A DNA stretch of 23,373 nt from contig JARIET010000003.1 in assembly GCA_031127185.1 (NCBI GenBank), positions 1-23,373 of the forward strand, written 5' to 3'. This document shows, piece after piece, positions 1-8,200 of the stretch. Under the pieces are notes generated by a model that saw nothing but the letters and a program-made list of their open reading frames with translations, was not told where the DNA came from and searched no databases. Position 1 is the stretch's first letter, and the number at the start of each line of letters is the position of its first letter. The translations under genes were made by a program, and so were the position numbers. The stretch is from Gemmatimonadota bacterium (GTDB taxonomy: Bacteria > Gemmatimonadota > Gemmatimonadetes > Gemmatimonadales > Gemmatimonadaceae).

Positions 1-1
1 G

Positions 2-289
2 GTCGCTGTCGATGCGCTGGTTGGTGCGGCGGCCAATACTCAGGTCTCCGGGGTGGTGCCGGCAGCCGCACTCACCGGCCTGTCGGTCGGCGCTGCGGCC
101 ATTGTTTGGGCCGAGCTGGCGGGCCGCGCCGGTATCGCGCTCGACCGGCGGGGGGTTGAACGCCTGGCCGCGCAAGCCGCGACTCTCAAACCTGGCAGTG
201 AGATCCCGCTCTCGGGCAGGGTCCGAGTCCGGCGAACGGTGTCGAGCTATTTGATAGGGGACGGGACTGGGGCCTCAACACTATATTAG
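2..289 (+). CDS. tilS: tRNA(Ile)-lysidine synthase, C-terminal fragment (5' end outside window)
   Basis: The reading frame is open from the left edge and ends at TAG 287-289, giving about 95 residues. The stretch AGIALDRRGVERLAA followed by KPGSEIPLSGRVRVRRT resembles the C-terminal substrate-binding part of TilS, where a helix is followed by a short beta-rich segment. TilS uses ATP to attach lysine to C34 of the AUA-reading tRNA-Ile. The catalytic PP-loop domain would lie upstream and is not visible. The main support is context: hpt starts 7 bp downstream and ftsH follows, as in the widespread tilS-hpt-ftsH order. The fragment alone is weakly diagnostic, so the assignment is moderate. Confidence 0.6.
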   Translation, partial: VAVDALVGAAANTQVSGVVPAAALTGLSVGAAAIVWAELAGRAGIALDRRGVERLAAQAATLKPGSEIPLSGRVRVRRTVSSYLIGDGTGASTLY

Positions 290-296
290 GAAGATC

Positions 297-872
297 ATGA
301 GTGCCGCCCCGGTTTCGGTGGCGTTTACGGCGCCCGCCGACCCGCGTCTTCTGGGTCGCGACGTGCGCCGGATCGCCTTTGACGCAGCGACGCTGAACGC
401 GCGGGTTCGCGAGCTTGGCGCCGAGATCACGAGCGCATACCCGGACGGCGACCTGCTGGTGCTTGGGCTGCTCAAGGGGAGCTTTGTTTTCCTTGCCGAC
501 CTGGTGCGCGAGATCCGGCGGCCGCTGCACGTCGATTTTCTGGTGGCGTCGAGCTACGGCGAGGCCACCGTGTCGTCCGGGAACGTGAAGCTCGTCTACG
601 ATCCCGAGACCGTGCTGGAAGGGAAGCACATCCTCCTCGTGGAAGACATCGTCGACTCGGGAAAGACGCTGAACACGTTGATGGGGCTCCTCGGACAGCG
701 TTCGCCCAAGTCGATCGAGATCTGCGCGCTTCTGCACAAGCGAATCGCCCGCGACCTTCCGCATCCCGTCCGGTTTGTGGGGTTTGACGCGCCGAACGAG
801 TTTCTGGTCGGTTACGGGTTGGATCACGCAGAGAACTTCAGGCATCTCCCGTACGTGGCAAGCTTGGAGTAG
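297..872 (+). CDS. hpt: Hypoxanthine phosphoribosyltransferase
   Basis: This 191-residue protein has the usual length for bacterial Hpt. It converts hypoxanthine or guanine plus PRPP to IMP or GMP in cytoplasmic purine salvage. The PRPP-binding loop is clear at residues 113-125 (LLVEDIVDSGKTL, with the acidic pair E116-D117). An upstream segment LGLLKGSFVFLADL (about 56-69) matches the family's pyrophosphate-binding region. The C-terminal FVGFDAPNEFLVGYGLD is also typical of Hpt. The ATG is preceded by an AGGAAG-like ribosome site at 288-293. The gene follows tilS by 7 bp and precedes ftsH. A purine nucleoside phosphorylase at about 4.4 kb could supply its base substrates. Confidence 0.94.
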   Translation: MSAAPVSVAFTAPADPRLLGRDVRRIAFDAATLNARVRELGAEITSAYPDGDLLVLGLLKGSFVFLADLVREIRRPLHVDFLVASSYGEATVSSGNVKLVYDPETVLEGKHILLVEDIVDSGKTLNTLMGLLGQRSPKSIEICALLHKRIARDLPHPVRFVGFDAPNEFLVGYGLDHAENFRHLPYVASLE

Positions 873-991
873 GCACGAAAGTTGCTTCGATAGGCCTGGG
901 TGGGCGATGTACCGCTAAAGTGGCGGAAGGTGTCCAAATAGGTACGCGGGTGTCGTCGGCGTCGTAGGGTAGTGGAGTGATCGTCCAAGCT

Positions 992-1011
992 GGAACCCAT
1001 AGGAACCCATG
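992..1011 (+). repeat. 10-bp tandem repeat overlapping the ftsH start
   Basis: The units GGAACCCATA and GGAACCCATG lie side by side, and the second contains the ftsH ATG (1009-1011). Each unit brings a GGA that could act as a weak ribosome site, so the start region looks locally duplicated. The rest of the 136-bp gap between hpt and ftsH (873-1008) holds no promoter or terminator that I can defend. Confidence 0.5.
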
Positions 1012-2991
1012 AGCAACAACACGCAGGACAACAAACCCACCGGCTTTGGCCGCTGGTCAAAGCCCCTCGCCTTCTGGCTGCTGGTGTTTCTCGTGCCAGT
1101 GGCCTTTCTCCAGTTTTCCAAGGCAGGGAGCGACGCACTCGTCACGCTGACGTACTCGGATTACGACGAACAGATAAAGGCCAAGAACATCCAGCAGGTC
1201 GTTGTGACGTCGGGCAAGTACGAGTTGAAGGGTGAGTTCAACAATCCGTATGCGCCGACGGGCCAGAGCGCGGCGAAGAAATTCAAGATGACGCTGCCTG
1301 CGCCGATGTCGGATGCGCAGTTGCAGCGCCTGTCCGAGGCCGGGGTAAAGGTGCGTGCGGAAGAAGCGAAGCTTGGCTTCGGGAGCTTCCTGCTCGCCGC
1401 GCTCCCCTGGCTGGTGATCATCGGCTTCTGGTTCTTCTTCATGCGCCAGATGCAGGCGAATGGCGCCAAGGCGTTCTCGTTCGGCAAGTCGAAAGCCAAG
1501 CTCCTCACGGGCGACACACCGAAAGTCACGTTCGCCGATGTCGCCGGCTGCGACGAAGCGAAATACGACCTGCGCGAGATCATCGAGTTCCTCAAGGAGC
1601 CACAAAAGTTCACCAAGCTCGGCGGTCGCCTGCCCAAGGGCGCGCTGCTTGTCGGACCTCCTGGCACGGGCAAGACGCTGCTCGCCAAGGCTGTGGCGGG
1701 GGAAGCGGGGCGCCCGTTCTTCTCGATGTCCGGCTCGGACTTCGTCGAGATGTTCGTGGGTGTCGGCGCGAGCCGAGTCCGCGACTTGTTCGAGCAGGGC
1801 AAGGCGCATGCGCCGTGCATCATCTTCATTGATGAGATCGACGCCGTCGGTCGGCATCGCGGCGCGGGACTCGGTGGCGGTCACGACGAGCGCGAGCAGA
1901 CGCTCAATCAGCTCCTCGTCGAGATGGACGGCTTCGAGTCCAACGATGGCGTGATCCTGATTGCGGCCACGAATCGCCCGGACGTGCTTGATCCCGCGCT
2001 GCTTCGCCCGGGCCGTTTCGACCGGCAGATCGTCGTGGATTCGCCGGATTATCGCGGCCGTGAAGGCATTCTCCGTGTGCACATGAAGAACAAGCCGATC
2101 GCTGACGATGTGAACATCGAAGCGATCGCCAAGAGCACGCCGGGCATGGCGGGTGCTGACCTCGCGAACCTTGTGAACGAAGGCGCGCTACTCGCTGCGC
2201 GTCGTGATCACGACAAGATCTTCATGAACGATTTCGAGGATGCCAAGGACAAGGTGATGCTTGGCGCCGAGCGAAAGTCGCTGGTGATGAAAGACGAAGA
2301 ACGCCGTCTCACGGCCTATCACGAGGGCGGCCACGCCGTCTGCGCGATGATGGTGAAGGGGAATGATCCGCTGCATAAAGTCACCATCGTGCCGCGTGGG
2401 CGTACGCTGGGTGTGGCATACACGCTCCCCGAGGACGATCGCGTCAGCGTGACGCGTGAACAGCTCGAGGCGCGCCTGACGATGGCCTACGGTGGGCGTG
2501 TGGCCGAAGAGCTCGTGTTTGGCCACGACAAGGTCACCGCGGGCGCAGCCAGCGACATTCAGTTCGCGACGGGCCTCGCGCGGCGGTACGTCTCGCAGTG
2601 GGGGCTCTCCGACGTGATCGGCCCGATCCTGGTCGGCGAAAACGAGACTGAAGTATTCCTGGGTCGCGATTTCGGCAGCCGCCGCAGTGTGTCGGAGCGC
2701 ACCGCGGAACTCGTGGATTCGGAAGTGAAGGCGGTCATTGGCCGCGCGTACGACCGGGCAACCAAGGTGTTGACCGAGCATCGCGCGCTGCTGGATGCCA
2801 TTGCCGCGGCGCTGCTCGATCGCGAGACACTGTCGCGCGAGGACTTTGATCTGCTGCGCGGCGGCAAGGAGCTTCCTCCGCGCCCACCCTCGCAACTGCT
2901 CAAGGCCGATGCTCCGCCGCCGGCGGTGACGCTCACAGAGCCAAAGCGCACGCCGCCGCTGCTTGGTGGGCCGGAGCCGAGTCCAGCCTAA
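1009..2991 (+). CDS. ftsH: ATP-dependent zinc metalloprotease FtsH
   Basis: This 660-residue membrane AAA+ protease degrades unfolded membrane proteins and short-lived regulators. There is a membrane segment at about 20-38, a periplasmic domain, a second membrane segment at about 127-145, then the AAA+ module. Walker A is GPPGTGKT (216-223), Walker B is IIFIDEID (271-278), and the pore segment FVGVG and the SRH segment RPGRFDRQ are present. The zinc site is H438-E439-x-x-H442 with the third ligand D516 in AGAASDIQ. The C-terminal tail is proline-rich. Length and motifs are standard for an intact enzyme. The start has an AGGA site at 1001-1004. A terminator follows the stop, so this probably ends the tilS-hpt-ftsH unit. 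Confidence 0.98.
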   Translation: MSNNTQDNKPTGFGRWSKPLAFWLLVFLVPVAFLQFSKAGSDALVTLTYSDYDEQIKAKNIQQVVVTSGKYELKGEFNNPYAPTGQSAAKKFKMTLPAPMSDAQLQRLSEAGVKVRAEEAKLGFGSFLLAALPWLVIIGFWFFFMRQMQANGAKAFSFGKSKAKLLTGDTPKVTFADVAGCDEAKYDLREIIEFLKEPQKFTKLGGRLPKGALLVGPPGTGKTLLAKAVAGEAGRPFFSMSGSDFVEMFVGVGASRVRDLFEQGKAHAPCIIFIDEIDAVGRHRGAGLGGGHDEREQTLNQLLVEMDGFESNDGVILIAATNRPDVLDPALLRPGRFDRQIVVDSPDYRGREGILRVHMKNKPIADDVNIEAIAKSTPGMAGADLANLVNEGALLAARRDHDKIFMNDFEDAKDKVMLGAERKSLVMKDEERRLTAYHEGGHAVCAMMVKGNDPLHKVTIVPRGRTLGVAYTLPEDDRVSVTREQLEARLTMAYGGRVAEELVFGHDKVTAGAASDIQFATGLARRYVSQWGLSDVIGPILVGENETEVFLGRDFGSRRSVSERTAELVDSEVKAVIGRAYDRATKVLTEHRALLDAIAAALLDRETLSREDFDLLRGGKELPPRPPSQLLKADAPPPAVTLTEPKRTPPLLGGPEPSPA

Positions 2992-3010
2992 CGCCACGTG
3001 GCGATTCTCC

Positions 3011-3042
3011 AAACGCCTCGTCGGGAATCCGACGGGGCGTTT
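3011..3042 (+). terminator. Intrinsic terminator after ftsH
   Basis: A near-perfect 14-bp stem runs from AAACGCCTCGTCGG to its complement CCGACGGGGCGTTT, with one G-T pair and a GAAT loop. The 3' arm ends in TTT. The following bases (GGCTTG) are only moderately T-rich, so termination may be incomplete. It separates the ftsH unit from the yggS unit. Confidence 0.8.
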
Positions 3043-3073
3043 GGCTTGTAAGCGGGCCTAACCCTCAGTATTT

Positions 3074-3079
3074 TATAGT
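3074..3079 (+). promoter_or_regulatory. Candidate -10 element for the yggS unit
   Basis: TATAGT lies in a short AT-rich patch (TATTTTATAGTG) just after the ftsH terminator, an exception in this GC-rich DNA. It ends only 3 bp before the yggS ATG. No convincing -35 element is seen at the usual spacing. If it is used, the transcript would be leaderless or nearly so. Confidence 0.35.
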
Positions 3080-3082
3080 GTT

Positions 3083-3835
3083 ATGCCATTTCAGGACCTG
3101 CCGGACCGAGTCGCCGAAATTCGACAACGCATCCAGGCGGCGAAGGTTCGTGGCGGGCACGGTCAGGATGTCCGCATCGTGGCGGTCACCAAGACCCACG
3201 GTCCGGATGCAGTGCTCGCCGCGATGGCCGCCGGTGTTCGCGACATCGGCGAGAACAAGGTGCAGGAAGCGCTGGAGAAGCAGGAAGCATTGGCGGCGCG
3301 GGCGGCGATGACGGGCGGAATTCCCGCCATCACGGCTCGGGCAACGCCGCCGAACGTGATGGCCGCAGGGCTCCAGTGGCACCTGATTGGGCATCTGCAG
3401 CGCAACAAGGTGAAACATTTAGGTCGGTTTGCCCTCTTCCACGCAGTGGACAGTGGGCGGCTCGCCGATGCGATCGATCAGTTTGCGGTCGCGCAGGGAC
3501 GGGTCGTGGACGCCCTGCTCGAGGTGAATATCTCCGGCGAGGAATCGAAAGGCGGCTTTTCACTCGCCGATTTGCCGGGCGAAGCAGCGAGACTTGCGGG
3601 GCGCAGCGGGTTGCGTGTGGTCGGCGTGATGACGATGGCGCCCTTCGGCGCCGACGAAGTGACGCTGAGGTCGGTTTTTTCTGGCGCGCGCAATGCGCGG
3701 CAGGTGGTGGCCGCGGCGGGCCATCCGGCCGGTGAGCTGTCGATGGGCATGAGCGGCGACTACGAAATCGCCGTTGAGGAAGGCGCAACCATGGTGCGCC
3801 TGGGCACGGTGCTGTTCGGTGAACGGGGCGGTTGA
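3083..3835 (+). CDS. yggS: YggS/PROSC family pyridoxal-phosphate homeostasis protein
   Basis: This 250-residue protein belongs to the alanine-racemase-fold family that binds pyridoxal 5'-phosphate and buffers its level; no enzymatic activity is established for the family. The cofactor lysine is K37 in IVAVTKTHG. Other signatures are DIGENKVQE, WHLIGHLQRNKVK and the C-terminal MGMSGDYEIAVEEGATMVR with LGTVLFGERG. An alanine-rich stretch before WHLIGHLQ (about residues 71-92) is longer than usual. The ATG is supported by alignment to the family's N-terminus, but there is no Shine-Dalgarno sequence upstream. In Bacillus the orthologue (ylmE) also lies upstream of divIVA and ileS, which agrees with this layout. 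Confidence 0.93.
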   Translation: MPFQDLPDRVAEIRQRIQAAKVRGGHGQDVRIVAVTKTHGPDAVLAAMAAGVRDIGENKVQEALEKQEALAARAAMTGGIPAITARATPPNVMAAGLQWHLIGHLQRNKVKHLGRFALFHAVDSGRLADAIDQFAVAQGRVVDALLEVNISGEESKGGFSLADLPGEAARLAGRSGLRVVGVMTMAPFGADEVTLRSVFSGARNARQVVAAAGHPAGELSMGMSGDYEIAVEEGATMVRLGTVLFGERGG

Positions 3836-3862
3836 GCGAACGCTGGGCCACGGGAGGACGCG

Positions 3863-4411
3863 ATGAACGATGAGATCTTTCACCTGACGCCGGTTGATGT
3901 GCGACGGTTCGAGTTCGGCACCGCGCTGCGCGGCTACGACAAGTCGCGCGTGGACCAGTTTCGCGAACAGGTCGCGGACGAACTTGAACGCCAGGCGCGC
4001 GTGAACCAGGAGCTCGAAGCCAAGGCCCGCGGATTTCACGAGCAGCTTCGGGCGTTTCGTGAGCGCGACAAGGCGCTGAACGACGCGCTCATCTCGGCGC
4101 AGCAGATGCGCCAGGACACCAAGGAGCAGGCCGATCGCGAGGCGCAGCTCATCGTTCGCGAAGCACAGGCCGACGCGGACAAGCTCGTCGCCGAAGCGCG
4201 CACGGCGTCGGACGAATTGCTGGAAGCGGCGAAAGTCGGCGTGCGAAAGCTGGAGCGGCAGGTCGACGCGCTGGAGCGGCTCCGGCGCAGCTACCTCGTG
4301 CAGATGCGGAAGATGGCCGAGCAGCAACTCGCCGAGATGCAGGCTGCCGAGCAGGCGCCGGCCCCACCGCGCCCGACGCCGGTGGATCCGGCTGAAGAGG
4401 TACAGGGCTGA
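3863..4411 (+). CDS. divIVA: DivIVA-family polar/septal coiled-coil protein
   Basis: This 182-residue protein opens with the DivIVA N-terminal signature: LTPVDVRRFEFGTALRGYDK (residues 8-27) then SRVDQF. In the family this short segment binds negatively curved membrane. A long, highly charged coiled coil (about 34-165) follows, then a proline-rich tail. DivIVA-type proteins mark poles and septa and recruit cell-division or growth factors. GGGAGGA at 3852-3858 is a good ribosome site. Placement between yggS and ileS matches the Firmicutes cluster, although SepF, YlmG and YlmH are absent here. Because the region downstream encodes an MglA/roadblock polarity system, a polar landmark role is possible, but that is inference. 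Confidence 0.88.
   Translation: MNDEIFHLTPVDVRRFEFGTALRGYDKSRVDQFREQVADELERQARVNQELEAKARGFHEQLRAFRERDKALNDALISAQQMRQDTKEQADREAQLIVREAQADADKLVAEARTASDELLEAAKVGVRKLERQVDALERLRRSYLVQMRKMAEQQLAEMQAAEQAPAPPRPTPVDPAEEVQG
4394..4410 (+). promoter_or_regulatory. Ribosome-binding site and likely CTG start of the nucleoside phosphorylase
   Basis: GAAGAGG (4394-4400) lies 7 bases before CTG at 4408. That CTG overlaps the divIVA stop as CTGA. The only standard start in the frame is GTG at 4474, which has no ribosome site at proper distance and would remove most of the first conserved helix. No ATG or TTG exists between the in-frame stop at 4393 and 4474. Confidence 0.5.
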
Positions 4412-5253
4412 ACCGCATTCCAGGGTCCGAACACGCTCACCGCGGCGCGGAGGTTCGCGCGGCGGCTGACGTCGTGCGCGCGCGCATCGGTACCGGTGCC
4501 GAGATCGCGATCATTCTTGGCACGGGGTTGGGGGCGCTGGGGCGCGCCATCACCGCCGAGCATACGGTTGCCTACGAAGACATCCCCGGGTTCCCGCTCT
4601 CCACCGTGGAGTCGCATGCCGGTCGCCTGATCGTCGGCACGCTCGGCGGCAAGCGCGTGATGGCGATGCAGGGCCGCTTTCATCGGTACGAAGGGTATTC
4701 GCTGCAGCAGGTGACGTTCCCGATCCGCGTGCTACGGGCGCTCGGCACGCGTACGCTGATCGTGAGCAACGCCTGCGGCGGCATGCGCGAGGAGTGGAGC
4801 GCAGGCGACCTGATGTTGATCGCTGATCACATCAATCTTCTTGGGGACAATCCCCTCGTCGGGCCAAACGACGACACGCTTGGCCCCCGCTTTCCTGACC
4901 TGAGTGAGGCTTACGACCGCTCTCTCATGGCGTTGGCGCAGGATGTTGCCCGCGCCGAAGGGGTCACAGTACGTGAAGGGGTGTATGCCGCGGTCGCCGG
5001 GCCCAACCTGGAGACTCCCGCCGAGTACCGCATGCTGCGTCGGATTGGCGCGGACGTGGTCGGCATGAGTACGGTCCCCGAGGTGATCGTGGCCCGGCAC
5101 GGGGGCATGCGGGTGCTGGGCATCTCAATCATCACGGATATGTGCATTCCCGAAACACTCGAACCGGCCTCGCTCGCGAAGATTCTCGCTGTGGCTGCGG
5201 CCGCTGAGCCAAAGTTGACTGCGCTGGTGCGCGCTGTGGTGGAGCGTCTGTGA
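4408..5253 (+). CDS. punA: Purine nucleoside phosphorylase (trimeric, PNP/MTAP family)
   Basis: The enzyme splits purine nucleosides with phosphate to give the free base and ribose-1-phosphate. Family signatures are IILGTGLGALG (phosphate loop), SHAGRLIVG, MQGRFHRYEGY, VSNACGGM, DHINLLGDNPL, GPNLETPAEYR with the catalytic-type glutamate, and VGMSTVPEVIVARH. From CTG 4408 it has 281 residues, within the usual range. From GTG 4474 it has 259 and loses the helix EVRAAADVVRARI that family members have. I prefer the CTG start, at about 65 percent. The base-specificity position, Asn in human PNP (N243), is aspartate here (ITDM, gat at 5137-5139). The gene ends overlapping ileS by GTGA. It sits inside an otherwise Firmicutes-like divIVA-ileS order, so it may be an insertion. 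Confidence 0.92.
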   Translation: MNRIPGSEHAHRGAEVRAAADVVRARIGTGAEIAIILGTGLGALGRAITAEHTVAYEDIPGFPLSTVESHAGRLIVGTLGGKRVMAMQGRFHRYEGYSLQQVTFPIRVLRALGTRTLIVSNACGGMREEWSAGDLMLIADHINLLGDNPLVGPNDDTLGPRFPDLSEAYDRSLMALAQDVARAEGVTVREGVYAAVAGPNLETPAEYRMLRRIGADVVGMSTVPEVIVARHGGMRVLGISIITDMCIPETLEPASLAKILAVAAAAEPKLTALVRAVVERL

Positions 5254-8200
5254 CCGCACCCAATGACTCGCCGATGACTGCGCCCCGGTTTGCTCCGCTC
5301 GCCGCCGATATGTCGGCGAACACGCTCGAAGAGGAACTGCTCGCGCTCTGGCGCGCAGAGCGCATCGTCGAGCGCGCGCTGGCGCTGGGCGCCGACGGAT
5401 CGCGGCCGAGTTTTGTGTTCTACGACGGTCCGCCAACGGCGAATGGGCGTCCCGGCATCCACCATGTGCTGGCGCGCACCGTCAAGGACTTGATCTGCCG
5501 GCATCGGATGATGCAGGGCTTCCACGTGCCGCGCAAAGCGGGATGGGACACGCACGGCCTGCCCGTGGAGATCGAGGTGGAGAAGGCGCTGGGCATCAGC
5601 GGGAAACAGGATATTGAGCGCGTGGGTGTTGAGGCGTTCAATGCGAAATGCCGCGAGAGCGTCTGGAAGTACCGTGAGGAATGGGAACGCATTGTCGAGC
5701 GTGTGGCACACTGGCTCGACTATGAGCACCCGTATGTCACGTACACCAATGAGTACATCGAGAGCGAATGGTGGGCGCTCAAGACACTGTTCGACAAGGG
5801 CTTGCTGTACCGCGGGCACAAGATTCTGCCCTATTGTGCGCGCTGCGGCACGTCGCTCTCGAGTCATGAAGTGGCGCAGGGGTATGACGACGTAGACGAT
5901 CCATCGGTTTATGTAGCGCTGGATTTAGAACGGGATACGACGGGACGTGGGGGGACGCGGGAGGACGTGCAGCTCCGGCGGCGGATCCTGGTGTGGACTA
6001 CCACGCCGTGGACGCTCGTGTCCAATGCGGCGCTCGCCGTGCATCCGGACCTCACGTACGTGGAAGTGGCGAAGAAGGCGGGTCGTGACTGGACGCTGAT
6101 TCTTGCCGAGTCGCGCGTGGCCGCGGTGCTCGGCGGCGACTGGGCGGACCGGTGGGATATGGTGGGTTCGATGCGCGGATCGGAGCTTGCGGGCGTGCGG
6201 TACAAGCGGCCGCTCGATTGGGCGGAGTATCCCGCGGACACAACACACGAAATCATTGTGGCCGAGGAGTTCGTCAGCGCGGACGACGGCTCGGGCGTGG
6301 TGCACATGTCGCCGGCGTTCGGGGCGGACGACTACGGCGCCGGGGTTCGGCATAACCTCTCGTTCCTGCAGCCGGTGAATGCCCGCGGCGAGTTTCCCGC
6401 GGACTTCCCGGTGGTTGGCGGCAAATTCTTCAAGGACGCCGATCCACTTATCATCGAAGAACTCAAGAAGCGCGACGTCCTCTGGAAAGCGACGACGGTC
6501 ACGCACTCGTATCCGCACTGTTGGCGCTGCGACACGCCGCTGCTTTACTACGCGCGGACGTCCTGGTTCGTGCGGACGACGGCGTTCCGGGACGAGATGC
6601 TGGCGCGCAACGCGGCGGTCACCTGGGTGCCGCCGGAGACGGGCAGCGGGCGATTCGGCGAGTGGCTCGAGAACAACATCGACTGGGCGATTTCGCGCGA
6701 CCGCTACTGGGGCACGCCGTTGCCGGTGTGGGAATGCGATGCGGACCCGGAACACCGGATGGCGATTGGCTCCTACGCCGAACTGGCGACGGTGGCCGCG
6801 CGCGAGCTGCCCGGAGATTTCGATCCGCACAAGCCGTTCATCGACGCCTGGCACTGGAAATGTGTGCAGTGTGCGGTCAGCGGTTCGCAGGTGGCGGACG
6901 TCCGCGGCACAATGCGCCGCGTACCTGAGGTCATCGACGCGTGGTTCGACTCGGGCTCGATGCCGTTTGCCCAGTGGCACTATCCGTTCGAGAACCGCCA
7001 CAAGGTGCAGGCCGAGTTTCCTGCCGACTACATCGCCGAAGGTGTGGACCAGACACGCGGGTGGTTCTACTCGCTGCTGGCGATTTCCACCGGGCTGGGC
7101 GATGCGCTGCCGAACAACGGAGCGGGCGTCGCCTCGCCGTACCGCGCTGTGGTGGTGCACGACCTGGTGCGCGACGCAAACGGGCAGAAGATGTCCAAGT
7201 CGCGCGGCAATACGGTGAATCCGTGGGAGGTGATGGAACGCCACGGCGCAGACGCCACCCGCCTGTTCCTGGTGTCGTCGAGCCAGATGTGGGTGCCGAA
7301 GAATTTTGACGAGCAGGTACTTCGAGATGGCGCGGGGCGCTTTCTCATCACGCTGCGGAACCTCTATCAGGGTGCATTTGCGCAGTACGCAAACTTCGGG
7401 TGGGAGCCGTCGGCGCGGGATCCGCGCCCGGCTGATCGCCCCCTTCTCGACCGCTGGGTGCTGTCGCGTCTGGCGGCGGTGGAGACCGAAGCCGACACAC
7501 TGCTCACGCGGTTCGACGCCACCGGTGCCCTGCGACTGGTGATGCAGTTCATCGACGACGACGTTTCCAAGTGGTACGTGCGGCTCGCGAAGCGGCGGTT
7601 CTACGATGTGGACGGTGACGACAACCGCGCTGCATTTGCGACGTTGCACGAGGTGTTGACGGTCTCGTGTCGCCTTCTCGCGCCCTTTGCCCCATTTGTC
7701 ACCGATTGGATGCACCGGCAACTCACGGGACGGTCGGTGCATTTCGAGCAATATGTCCGCACTGGGGAACAGCGGGACGTGGGGGGACGTGGGGGGACTA
7801 GCGGGGCAGGGCACGAGCCCGATCTCGAGGCGGCGATGGTCGCCATTCGTGCGCTCGCGTCGGCCGGACGGGCCGCGCGTGAGATGGCGAAGGTCAACGT
7901 GCGGCAGCCGCTCGCGCGACTGGTCTGCGTGCCGGGGGCACTCGGCGCCGCCGCGCGAGCGCACCTTGATGCGCTGGTTCCGATCCTTGCGGCCGAGCTC
8001 AACGTGAAGAACGTCGAGTTTGCCACCAGTGCCGACGCGCTCGTCTCGCTGGAGGCAAAGGCGAATTTCCGCGCACTCGGCAAGGTGTTCGGCAAGGACA
8101 CGCCAAAGGCCGCCGCGGCCGTGGCGGCACTGGGGAACGATGCGCTCATGACGTTCGAGCGGGGCGAGCCGGTGCTTGTGAACGTCGAGGGCCGGGAACA

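Noticed and set aside
873..1008. Possible promoter upstream of ftsH (TTGCTT at 882)
   Set aside because: No -10 element with proper spacing follows, and the GC-rich sequence gives many equal chance matches.
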